From assembly GCA_017860635.1 (NCBI GenBank), contig JAGDMK010000004.1, positions 1 through 35,244 on the forward strand: a stretch of 35,244 nucleotides of DNA. The letters are read 5' to 3'. Positions 16,700-23,972 of this stretch are shown here, piece by piece (the stretch's first letter is position 1; every line of letters begins with the position of its first letter). The position numbers were made by a program, and so were the translations under genes. This DNA is from Bacteroidota bacterium. Its GTDB lineage: Bacteria > Bacteroidota > Ignavibacteria > UBA10030 > UBA6906. Below the pieces are notes generated by a model. It was not told the origin of the DNA, ran no database searches, and worked only from the letters and a program-made list of their open reading frames with translations.

Positions 16700-17883
16700 A
16701 CATCGTCGTGTGCAACATCGGATCGAGCAGCTTCAAGTTTCAGCTGCTCGAGATGCCGGCAGAACACCAGCGCGCCCGCGGGTACACAGAGCGCGTGGGC
16801 AAGCAGGACGCGATTACGACTTACTGGGTGGGGGACCAGCAGGTGTCGCAGCGCGTCTCTCCCGTCCCGTCGCACCGCGAGGCAGTTCAGGAAGCGCTGG
16901 CATTCTTGCTGGATCCCGCCCATGGCCTGCTGACCTCGCTCGAGCAGCTCAGCGGCGTCGGCTTCAAGACCGTCCAGGCGGGGGAAAAGAACGGATCTGT
17001 GCTGTTGACGGACGACGTGCTCGAGGCCATGGAAGCGTATCGTGACCTTGCCCCGGCGCACAATCCCCCCTACCTCACGGCAATCAGGATGTTCCGCGAG
17101 CTCCTTCCCCGCACGCCGCTCGTCGGCGTGTTTGAGCCGGGATTTCACACCACCATCCCCGACTATGCCCGGATCTACGGAACGCCGTATGAGTGGTATG
17201 AGCAGCTGGGTGTCCGGAAGTATGGGTACCACGGAGCGTCGCACAAATTCATCGCGACGGAGGCCGTGCGGCTGCTGGGGCTGCCTGCAAACAATCACCG
17301 GATCATCTCCTGCCATCTCGGCGGCTCCTCTTCTCTCTGCGCCATCAGGAATGGAGCCTCCATCGACACTTCGATGGGCTTCACGCCGCAGTCCGGTGTG
17401 CTGCAGGGAACCCGCATCGGCGACCTCGATCCGTTCGTGCTTCCGTATGTGATGAAGAAAAAAGGGATCTCCCTCGAACAGGCTCTCGCGGAGTGTTCGA
17501 AGAACGGGGGACTGGCAGGGATATCAGGGATCTCCGCCGATATGCGGGAAATCAATGCAGGCGTGGCACGCGGGGACAGACGCGCGACACTGGCCCGCGA
17601 ACGATTTGTTTATGACTGCAAGCGGTATATCGGTGAATATCTCGTCCTGCTGGAAGGTGCCGATGCGATTGTATTTACCGGCGGGATCGGCCAGCGTGAT
17701 GCGGCCCTCCGTCGCGACGTGCTGTCAGCGCTGGCGTTCCTCGGGCTGAAACTGGATGCAGCCCGGAACAATGCTCATGCCACAGTGATCACGGCCGGAG
17801 ATTCTTCAATCGCGGGCCTTGTGATTGCCACAGACGAAGAGATCGTCGTTGCCCGCGAAACTGTCCGTGTGATCAGGCACTAG
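16696..17883 (+). CDS. ackA: Acetate/propionate-kinase-family protein (divergent, BMC-associated)
   Basis: MNIVVCNIGSSSFKFQLLEM; RKYGYHGASHKFIA; IISCHLGGSSSLCAI; SMGFTPQSGVLQGTRIGDLDP; FTGGIGQRDAALRRDV. ATGA overlap with the aldolase. Confidence 0.88.
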   Translation: MNIVVCNIGSSSFKFQLLEMPAEHQRARGYTERVGKQDAITTYWVGDQQVSQRVSPVPSHREAVQEALAFLLDPAHGLLTSLEQLSGVGFKTVQAGEKNGSVLLTDDVLEAMEAYRDLAPAHNPPYLTAIRMFRELLPRTPLVGVFEPGFHTTIPDYARIYGTPYEWYEQLGVRKYGYHGASHKFIATEAVRLLGLPANNHRIISCHLGGSSSLCAIRNGASIDTSMGFTPQSGVLQGTRIGDLDPFVLPYVMKKKGISLEQALAECSKNGGLAGISGISADMREINAGVARGDRRATLARERFVYDCKRYIGEYLVLLEGADAIVFTGGIGQRDAALRRDVLSALAFLGLKLDAARNNAHATVITAGDSSIAGLVIATDEEIVVARETVRVIRH

Positions 17884-17976
17884 CCTGCCCGGGTTCCCGC
17901 GGGCGGTCTGAGTCTGCTCCGTCGTGCGGCGCACGGCTGGTCAGAACGAACAGTGTGGGCCCTGCCGCTTTCCTGT

Positions 17977-19074
17977 TCACTGCCCCGGATCATTCATCAC
18001 ATGCGACTGATGCGCGATGGATTCCTGATGAATGATCTCGAACAGCTTCGTTACAAATTCCTCTGTCAGGTTTTTCATCTGTCCTTCCTGAAGCCGCGTC
18101 CGCACGATCTCATCCCACCGCTGCGATTGCAGGATCGTGATGTTGTTCTGTTTCTTGTAGACGCCGATCTGCTCCGCGACTGACATCCGTTCCGCCATAA
18201 TATCCAGCACTTCGTGGTCGATCTTGTCAATCCGCTCGCGCAGTTCCTCCAGCTTCGTTCTGGTCAGTACATCGGTGATCACCTCCTTGCGGAAGACGAG
18301 GTGATTCAGAAGCGCGCCGGTCTCTTCAGGCGTCAGCTGTTGCTGGGCATCGCTGAGGGCTTCGTCCGGACGGATATGCGCCTCGATCATAAGGCCGTCG
18401 AAGTTGAGATCCATGGCTGTCTGGGAGACGGCCTGCAGCGTGTCCCTCCGGCCGCAGATGTGGCTGGGGTCGCAGATGATCGGCAGTCCGGGGACCCTGC
18501 GCTTCAGTTCGATCGGGATTTCCCAGTTGGGCTTGTTCCGGTAGTGTGACCGCTCGAACGTCGAGAACCCGCGGTGGATTGCCCCCAGTTTTGTGATACC
18601 GGCCTTGTTGATCCGTTCCAGCGCGCCGATCCAGAGCTCGATGTCTGGGTTGATGGGGTTCTTCACGAGGACAGGGGTATCCGTTCCGCGGAGTGTGTCG
18701 GCGATCTCCTGGACGGCGAACGGATTCGCGCTTGACCGCGCGCCGACCCAGAGGATATCAATCCCGGCCTTCAGAGCGTCCTCCACGTGACGGCTGTTGG
18801 CGACCTCGACCGCGGTGGGGAGGCCGGTGGCCTTGCCGGCGCTGCGGATCCAGGCCAGCGCCGCACTCCCGATTCCCTCAAAGGCGGAAGGCCTTGTGCG
18901 CGGCTTCCACACGCCGGCCCGCAACGCATGCACACGCCCGAGCTTCTTCAGCGCTACGGCGGTCTGCATTACCTGGCTCTCGCTCTCGGCACTGCATGGT
19001 CCGGAGATGATCAGTGGCCGCGGTGCATCAAGACCGATAACACGCTGCCGTTCAAACGATATATGTGCTTCCAT
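17977..19074 (-). CDS. Bifunctional 3-deoxy-7-phosphoheptulonate synthase / chorismate mutase
   Basis: PLIISGPCSAESESQVMQTA...RAGVWKPRTRPSAFEGIG...PIICDPSHICGRRD; C-terminal AroQ-like LEELRERIDKIDHEVLDIMAERMSVAEQIGVYKKQ. Confidence 0.93.
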   Translation of the reverse strand: MEAHISFERQRVIGLDAPRPLIISGPCSAESESQVMQTAVALKKLGRVHALRAGVWKPRTRPSAFEGIGSAALAWIRSAGKATGLPTAVEVANSRHVEDALKAGIDILWVGARSSANPFAVQEIADTLRGTDTPVLVKNPINPDIELWIGALERINKAGITKLGAIHRGFSTFERSHYRNKPNWEIPIELKRRVPGLPIICDPSHICGRRDTLQAVSQTAMDLNFDGLMIEAHIRPDEALSDAQQQLTPEETGALLNHLVFRKEVITDVLTRTKLEELRERIDKIDHEVLDIMAERMSVAEQIGVYKKQNNITILQSQRWDEIVRTRLQEGQMKNLTEEFVTKLFEIIHQESIAHQSHVMNDPGQ

Positions 19075-19969
19075 TCTTCACCCCATTTGTGACATCATTC
19101 TTGGCTTCGTTCTTCACCCCGTTCATCCCGGCCAGCACTCTCCGGATGGCATTTGCCTCCTCCATTGTCCTGGCCAGCTTCGCGGTTTGCCCCGCCTCGA
19201 GCAACTCCTTGAACGCCGTAATGTTCTTGATGTACGCGTCAAGTGCCTCACACACGAACTGAGCGTTCTGTTCGAAGATGGGGGTCCACATGGCGGGCGA
19301 ACTCTTCGCGAGCCGCACCGTTGACTCGAACCCGGATCCGGCAAGGTCAAAGATCGTGGAGGTACTTTTCTCGATCTCAAGCACTGTAGTGGCGAGAACA
19401 AATGATGATATGTGTGAAATGTGCGACACATATGCGACGTGGCGGTCATGCTCACGGGCGTCCATGAAAAGCACCCTCATGCCAAGAACGCCGTAAAGTT
19501 CTGTGACGCGGGCCAGCGCGTCGGGATCAGATGACTCACGGTCGCAGATGATGCCGAGCTTGTCGCGGAAGAGTCCGTGCAGTGCTGCGCCCGGACCGCT
19601 ATTCTCCGTGCCTGCAATGGGGTGCGAGGGGACGAATCGGCCCCGACGGGGATGATCCTGCACCGCCTCGCAAATGCCCCGCTTCGTGGATCCCGCGTCT
19701 GTCACGACGGCGCCCGGAGCGAGTGCATCCAGGATGCCGGGCAGGAGCGTGGTGGCTGCGTTGACCGGCACCGCAAGGATGACGAGATCTGCTGATTCGA
19801 GCCCCTGGCGGAGATCCACGACTTCATCAACAAGCCCGAGCGAAAGTGCCCTGGATGCGTTGTCACTGCTTTGATCAACGCCCAGAATGCGGCCGGAGAA
19901 ACCCGAGGCCTTCAGGTCCAGGGCCATGGATCCTCCGATGAGGCCGACACCAATAACCGTCGTCGTCAT
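19052..19969 (-). CDS. tyrA: Prephenate dehydrogenase
   Basis: MTTTVIGVGLIGGSMALDLKASGFSGRILGVDQS...DLVILAVPVNA...TDAGSTKRGICEAV...FVPSHPIAGTENSGPGAA. Start set to ATG 19969, 4-bp overlap with the upstream gene. Confidence 0.92.
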   Translation of the reverse strand: MTTTVIGVGLIGGSMALDLKASGFSGRILGVDQSSDNASRALSLGLVDEVVDLRQGLESADLVILAVPVNAATTLLPGILDALAPGAVVTDAGSTKRGICEAVQDHPRRGRFVPSHPIAGTENSGPGAALHGLFRDKLGIICDRESSDPDALARVTELYGVLGMRVLFMDAREHDRHVAYVSHISHISSFVLATTVLEIEKSTSTIFDLAGSGFESTVRLAKSSPAMWTPIFEQNAQFVCEALDAYIKNITAFKELLEAGQTAKLARTMEEANAIRRVLAGMNGVKNEAKNDVTNGVKNGSTYIV

Positions 19970-21159
19970 ACAGGCCTCGCACTGGAATGGTGCAACGGTG
20001 AATGCCTCTGCACACGCTCGAGGGCGGCTCTGAGCGAGCCTGTCGGACTGCAAAGCGACAGTCGGAGGTACCGGCTGCCCCTGGGTCCGAACACGCTGCC
20101 CGGCGTCAGAAACAGGTGCATGGAGTGGAGGATCATGTCGCTCATCCCTTCCGCACTGGAGGCCTGCTCGGGAATCCGGCCCCACACAAACATGCCTGCC
20201 TGTCCGGCCTCCACGGTGCATCCGAGCTGCGTGAGCACGGACGTGCCGATCTCGCGCCTCCGGTCGTACTCTGCCTGCAACTGGCGGTACCATTCCGGTC
20301 CGGCCCGAAGAGCACGGATAGCGGCTTCCTGAACGGGAAGAAACATCCCCGATTCCACATTGCTGGCAACACGAAGGACTGTGTCAATATACTCTTTGTG
20401 ACCGGCCATCCATCCGACCCGCCATCCTGCCATGTTGTGAGACTTGCTCATGGATCCGAGTTCCACGGCGACGTCTTTTGCTCCTCCGCACGACAGGATG
20501 CTCATGGGTTCAGCCGAGGAGGTCAGCATGGAATAGGGGTTGTCGTGGCAAATCAGAATCCCGCGTTGCCGGGCGAAGTCGACCAGGCGCTGCAGCGTGG
20601 GACGCCGGGCTGGTGCTCCGGTGGGCATGTGCGGATAGTTCGCCCAAAGCATCTTAACGCCGGTCAGATCCATGCGCTCGAGAGCCTCCCAGTCCGGGGC
20701 CCATTCCTGATCAGGTCGAAGTGGGTACACCGCAACTTCCCCGCCTGCAAGGCGCGTGACCGACGAGTACGTGGGATATGACAGCTCGCTTACGAGTGCT
20801 CGGTCTCCCGGATTGAGAAACGCCAGGGTAAGATAGATCATTCCGTGTTTTGACCCGGGCAGGGGAAGGAGTTCAGTGGCCGGGTCAACCGACAGCCGGT
20901 GCGTGGTGAGAAGATACCATGCGATAGCCTCCCGCAGAGCCGGGAGCCCCTTGTGGGCCTGATATCCGTGGTGATCGGACTTCTGCGCAGATGAAGCAAG
21001 CTCATGGATTGTCGAGGACGACGGAGGGAGGTCGGGGCTGCCGACGCCAAGATTGATGACCGGCAAACCTTTGCCGACCATCTCATGGATCTCCCGAAGC
21101 TTCGCCGAGAAATAGTATTCCTCCACACCCAGTAACCGTTCTGAAGCTGGAATGATCAT
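19966..21159 (-). CDS. PLP-dependent class I/II aminotransferase, probably the aromatic/prephenate aminotransferase of this operon
   Basis: INLGVGSPDLPPSSSTIHELA...YQAHKGLPALREAIAWYL...MLWANYPHMPTGAPA...VELGSMSKSHNMAGWRVGWMAG. Confidence 0.88.
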   Translation of the reverse strand: MIIPASERLLGVEEYYFSAKLREIHEMVGKGLPVINLGVGSPDLPPSSSTIHELASSAQKSDHHGYQAHKGLPALREAIAWYLLTTHRLSVDPATELLPLPGSKHGMIYLTLAFLNPGDRALVSELSYPTYSSVTRLAGGEVAVYPLRPDQEWAPDWEALERMDLTGVKMLWANYPHMPTGAPARRPTLQRLVDFARQRGILICHDNPYSMLTSSAEPMSILSCGGAKDVAVELGSMSKSHNMAGWRVGWMAGHKEYIDTVLRVASNVESGMFLPVQEAAIRALRAGPEWYRQLQAEYDRRREIGTSVLTQLGCTVEAGQAGMFVWGRIPEQASSAEGMSDMILHSMHLFLTPGSVFGPRGSRYLRLSLCSPTGSLRAALERVQRHSPLHHSSARPV

Positions 21160-22001
21160 GCGCTTTTCTTTCCTCTTGGATACGTGCCCAGGACATGCAG
21201 TTCGTGGACGTAGGGGGTAATGACCGCCAGGGCATCTGTCAGATGCTGGATATCATCAAACTCCAGGTCGACATGCATGAAGTACTCCCACTCGCGTCCG
21301 AGAATGGGAAGCGATTGGATCTTTGTGAGGTTGCAGCCATGCTCAGCGAGGACGGTCAGGACACGGGCAAGACTTCCGCGCGTGTGTGAGACGTGAAACG
21401 CCAGTGAAGCCTTGTCCGGAGGAGGCATCTGTCCGTTGAGATGGTCTTTGTCCGTCAGGACCAGAAACCTGGTGAAGTTCCGCTTGTCCGTTTCAATCCC
21501 CGGGGCGAGAATGTTCAGGCCGTACAGCGATGCCGCCCGTCGCGCCGCAATTGCACCGATGCCCTTCTTGTGATGATCGCGTATCCAGGCCGCACTCGCT
21601 GCCGTGTCCGTGGTCTCAATCAGGCGGATCTGCGGATGCTTCTCAAAATATGCATGGCACTGCTGGATGGCCATGGGATGCGAATGCACTTCCCGGATAT
21701 CCTCAAGGCTTTGACCGGGGAGCGCCAGGAGGTTCTGGCGGATGGCCAGATAGATCTCGCCGATTACGGCAAGTGTGGAGGTGCGCAGGAGGGCGTAGTT
21801 CGGAAGTATCGTCCCGGCCACGGTGTTTTCGATCGCCATCACCGCGTACCGGACTTTGCGCTTCTTCATGACCTGAAACAGGTCACGAAATGTCTCGCAG
21901 GGAACAATGGTGAAGGGCGAGGGAAAGTACTGGGCACAGGCCTCGTCGTGAAATGATCCGGCTATGCCCTGAATGGCGATGATAGGTTGGTCTGGGTCCA
22001 T
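21156..22001 (-). CDS. pheA: Prephenate dehydratase with ACT domain
   Basis: MDPDQPIIAIQGIAGSFHDEACAQYF...MAIENTVAGTILPNYALL; ACT region HTRGSLARVLTVLAEHGCNLTKIQSLPILGREWEYFMHVDLE. Start set to ATG 22001, not the ORF-track start at 22109. Confidence 0.93.
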   Translation of the reverse strand: MDPDQPIIAIQGIAGSFHDEACAQYFPSPFTIVPCETFRDLFQVMKKRKVRYAVMAIENTVAGTILPNYALLRTSTLAVIGEIYLAIRQNLLALPGQSLEDIREVHSHPMAIQQCHAYFEKHPQIRLIETTDTAASAAWIRDHHKKGIGAIAARRAASLYGLNILAPGIETDKRNFTRFLVLTDKDHLNGQMPPPDKASLAFHVSHTRGSLARVLTVLAEHGCNLTKIQSLPILGREWEYFMHVDLEFDDIQHLTDALAVITPYVHELHVLGTYPRGKKSA

Positions 22002-22004
22002 ATA

Positions 22005-22033
22005 ACGAAAAATCCCGACTTGATGTCGGGATT
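22005..22033 (-). terminator. Intrinsic terminator (attenuator) immediately before pheA
   Basis: Minus strand AATCCCGAC-ATCAA-GTCGGGATTTTTCG: 9-bp stem, 5-nt loop, U-tract. Ends about 4 nt before the pheA ATG. Confidence 0.85.
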
Positions 22034-22074
22034 GGCTGTTGGTGTATGCAGTTAAGGGTGCATCAGTCCCGACA
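22024..22074 (-). promoter_or_regulatory. Predicted antiterminator pairing (22067-22074 with 22024-22031)
   Basis: Minus-strand TGTCGGGA (last codons of the leader ORF) is exactly complementary to TCCCGACA, the 5' arm of the terminator, making the two structures mutually exclusive. Confidence 0.7.
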
Positions 22075-22134
22075 CGATCCGCTCGCGCGATAGAAGTAAT
22101 AAAACGCAAAGCCGTGGAGGACGCTGGAATTCAT
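22063..22134 (-). CDS. Phe/Tyr leader peptide (attenuation control): MNSSVLHGFAFYYFYRASGSCRD
   Basis: Minus strand ATGAATTCCAGCGTCCTCCACGGCTTTGCGTTTTATTACTTCTATCGCGCGAGCGGATCGTGTCGGGACTGA. Six aromatic codons in a run of seven, upstream of pheA and followed by the terminator. Confidence 0.8.
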   Translation of the reverse strand: MNSSVLHGFAFYYFYRASGSCRD

Positions 22135-22201
22135 GCTCTTTAATAAAGCACTATCCATGTCAATAGCAAGCGGAAAAGATATAGTCCGTGCCTGATGCGC
22201 C

Positions 22202-23104
22202 TCAGAGGATCTTGTGCTGCTTCAAGAACTCTTTGATCCCGGCGTAAATCTGGAGCATTTCCGCGCGGGAGAACCCGCCGTGTTTGCCGTTTGGAATCGT
22301 CACCAGACGGTTGGGAACGCCCGCTTTATCCAGGGCCGCATGCAAGCGGGTCGCGTGTGCATAGGGCACAAGCTGATCGCTCGTTCCATGAATCGTAAAT
22401 ATGGGGGGAAGGTCTTTCCGGATGTACGAAAGCGGAGAAACCCGTTTTGCGATCTCCTCGCGGTCCTTGCCGTTGCCAATCCAGGAAACGGCGTAGTTCT
22501 GACGATTGGGTCCGGCAAGGAGATCCTGGACATCGGTTATCCCGAACCAGTTGACGATGGCTGCGACTTTGAGGACCGGGTTGGTCTGATCCCATTCCCG
22601 CGAGACGTCGAAACCGGCTGCGGAGTCCAGCATCCCCGTCATGAGCGCAAGATGGCCCCCTGCGGATCCGCCCGTTACCACAATGCGGGTCGTGTCAAGG
22701 TTATATGTCCTGGCATTCTTCATCACCCACCGCAACGCCAGACGGCAATCCTCCACTGCTGCCGGTGCCAGGGCCACCCGGGCAAGGCGATACTCCACGT
22801 TCACTATTGAGAAGCCCATTTCGAGGTAGGGAAGAAGATGGATGTTGTTGCTCTCCTTCGTTCCGCCTACCCAGCCCCCTCCGTGAATGTTGATCACGGT
22901 CGGTACAGGGCCGGTTGTGCTGCGCCGCGCATAGACGTCAAGTTTCGACTCGTAGCTATTCGCTACGGAATACGTAACGTTTGGAACGATCCAGTAGCTT
23001 TGCTGAATGTCGATCGCCCATCCGAACGGTTCGGCGGGTTGAGGCTGGCTGAGAGCCAGGGACACAGTCAAGAGCGTGAGCAGGAGCATGGCAATCGTAC
23101 GCAT
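22202..23104 (-). CDS. Secreted alpha/beta-hydrolase (BD-FAE/carbohydrate-esterase-like)
   Basis: Signal peptide MRTIAMLLLTLLTVSLALSQ; NIHGGGWVGGTKESN oxyanion motif; VVTGGSAGGHLALM nucleophile; HGTSDQLVPY; NGKHGGFS. Confidence 0.88.
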   Translation of the reverse strand: MRTIAMLLLTLLTVSLALSQPQPAEPFGWAIDIQQSYWIVPNVTYSVANSYESKLDVYARRSTTGPVPTVINIHGGGWVGGTKESNNIHLLPYLEMGFSIVNVEYRLARVALAPAAVEDCRLALRWVMKNARTYNLDTTRIVVTGGSAGGHLALMTGMLDSAAGFDVSREWDQTNPVLKVAAIVNWFGITDVQDLLAGPNRQNYAVSWIGNGKDREEIAKRVSPLSYIRKDLPPIFTIHGTSDQLVPYAHATRLHAALDKAGVPNRLVTIPNGKHGGFSRAEMLQIYAGIKEFLKQHKIL

Positions 23105-23210
23105 GAAAGGCCTCGGTCAAAAGTGTCGTGTGTGGTTGAGGAAGGTACCAATGACAATATAGGCGAGCGGGGGGAGAGAATCAACGGAACGAACGTGCGC
23201 CGCACCGCGG

Positions 23211-23445
23211 GCAGCCGCGCCGCCGACAGCTGCACCGTGGGTAGCCCCGGGGGAAAAGCCGCGCTGCAGACAGCCGCACCGTGGGTAGCCCTACCGGGCA
23301 GCCGCGCCGCGGACAGCTGGACCGTGGGCAGCCCCACCGGGGAACAGCCGCGCCACGGACAGCTGGACCGTGGACAGCCCTCCCGGGAACAGCTGCGCTG
23401 CGGACGGCTGCACGGGGGCAAGCCCACCGGGGACAGCTGCACTGG
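23211..23445. repeat. Imperfect about 45-bp tandem repeat, about 5.3 copies
   Basis: Units start at about 23211, 23258, 23298, 23345, 23390 and 23434 (partial), e.g. CAGCCGCGCCRCGGACAGCTGGACCGTGGRCAGCCCYMCCGGGGAA. Confidence 0.85.
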
Positions 23446-23507
23446 AGATTGGAAACAGTGAGCGGGAATGCCTACATTACGACCGACTATCGAAAGGATG
23501 TGCGGCC

Positions 23508-23972
23508 ATGCACAGGGCAGTGATCATTGCTCTCCTGCTGGGATGTGTCGCAACGGCGTTATCTCAGTCGCCTCCGTCCGTTGCTCCTGCGGGCCAGAGC
23601 ACGCAATGGACGATCGACCGTTGTGTCAACACATTCGACCCTTCCCGTGTGGACTCGACGAAGGCGGGCTATCAGTACTGGTTCGCAGACAAAACGTTCC
23701 TCGATGGCCGGACGCTCAAGCTGAGCGTGGTCCGCGCCGGTTCTGCTACCCATGCCCCTCACACCCATGGTGAAGATGAGTTCTTCTTTGTGCTGGAAGG
23801 AAAGGCAGAGTTTGTGATGAACGGCGATTCGGCCCGTGTCGGACCGATGACAAGCCTGTATTGTCCCCCGGGTTCCTTCCACGGAATCCGTAACATTGGA
23901 AGCACAGACTTGAAGTACCTTGTGATCAAGAAATACGAACCGGTCGCACTACCGGAACAGAAGAAACCATGA
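23508..23972 (+). CDS. Secreted cupin-domain protein
   Basis: Signal MHRAVIIALLLGCVATALSQ; THAPHTHGEDEFFFVLEGKAEFVMNGDSARVGPMTSLYCPPGSFHGIRNIG. Start set to ATG 23508. Confidence 0.88.
   Translation: MHRAVIIALLLGCVATALSQSPPSVAPAGQSTQWTIDRCVNTFDPSRVDSTKAGYQYWFADKTFLDGRTLKLSVVRAGSATHAPHTHGEDEFFFVLEGKAEFVMNGDSARVGPMTSLYCPPGSFHGIRNIGSTDLKYLVIKKYEPVALPEQKKP

Noticed and set aside
17885-17904. GCCCG...CGGGC hairpin after the kinase gene as operon terminator
   Set aside because: Only a 5-bp stem and no T-tract; too weak to call.
19970-20293. N-terminal extension of the tyrA ORF
   Set aside because: It overlaps the aminotransferase gene; the NAD-binding motif starts at MTTTVIGVGLIGGS, giving a normal 4-bp overlap.
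22002-22109. N-terminal extension of pheA in the ORF track (MRFITSIARADRVGTDAPLTAYTNSQSRHQVGIFRY)
   Set aside because: It runs through the terminator hairpin and the leader ORF, and the family-conserved start is MDPDQPIIAIQGIAGSF. Better explained as an untranslated or attenuator region.
22158-22163. Minus-strand TTGACA as -35 box for the pheA leader
   Set aside because: No good -10 at 16-18 nt spacing, and a start there would leave almost no 5' UTR before the leader ATG; the promoter is left unassigned.
22838-23461. Plus-strand 207-aa ORF over the esterase 5' end and the 45-bp repeats
   Set aside because: Overlaps the esterase in antisense and consists mainly of repeat translation; no recognisable domain.
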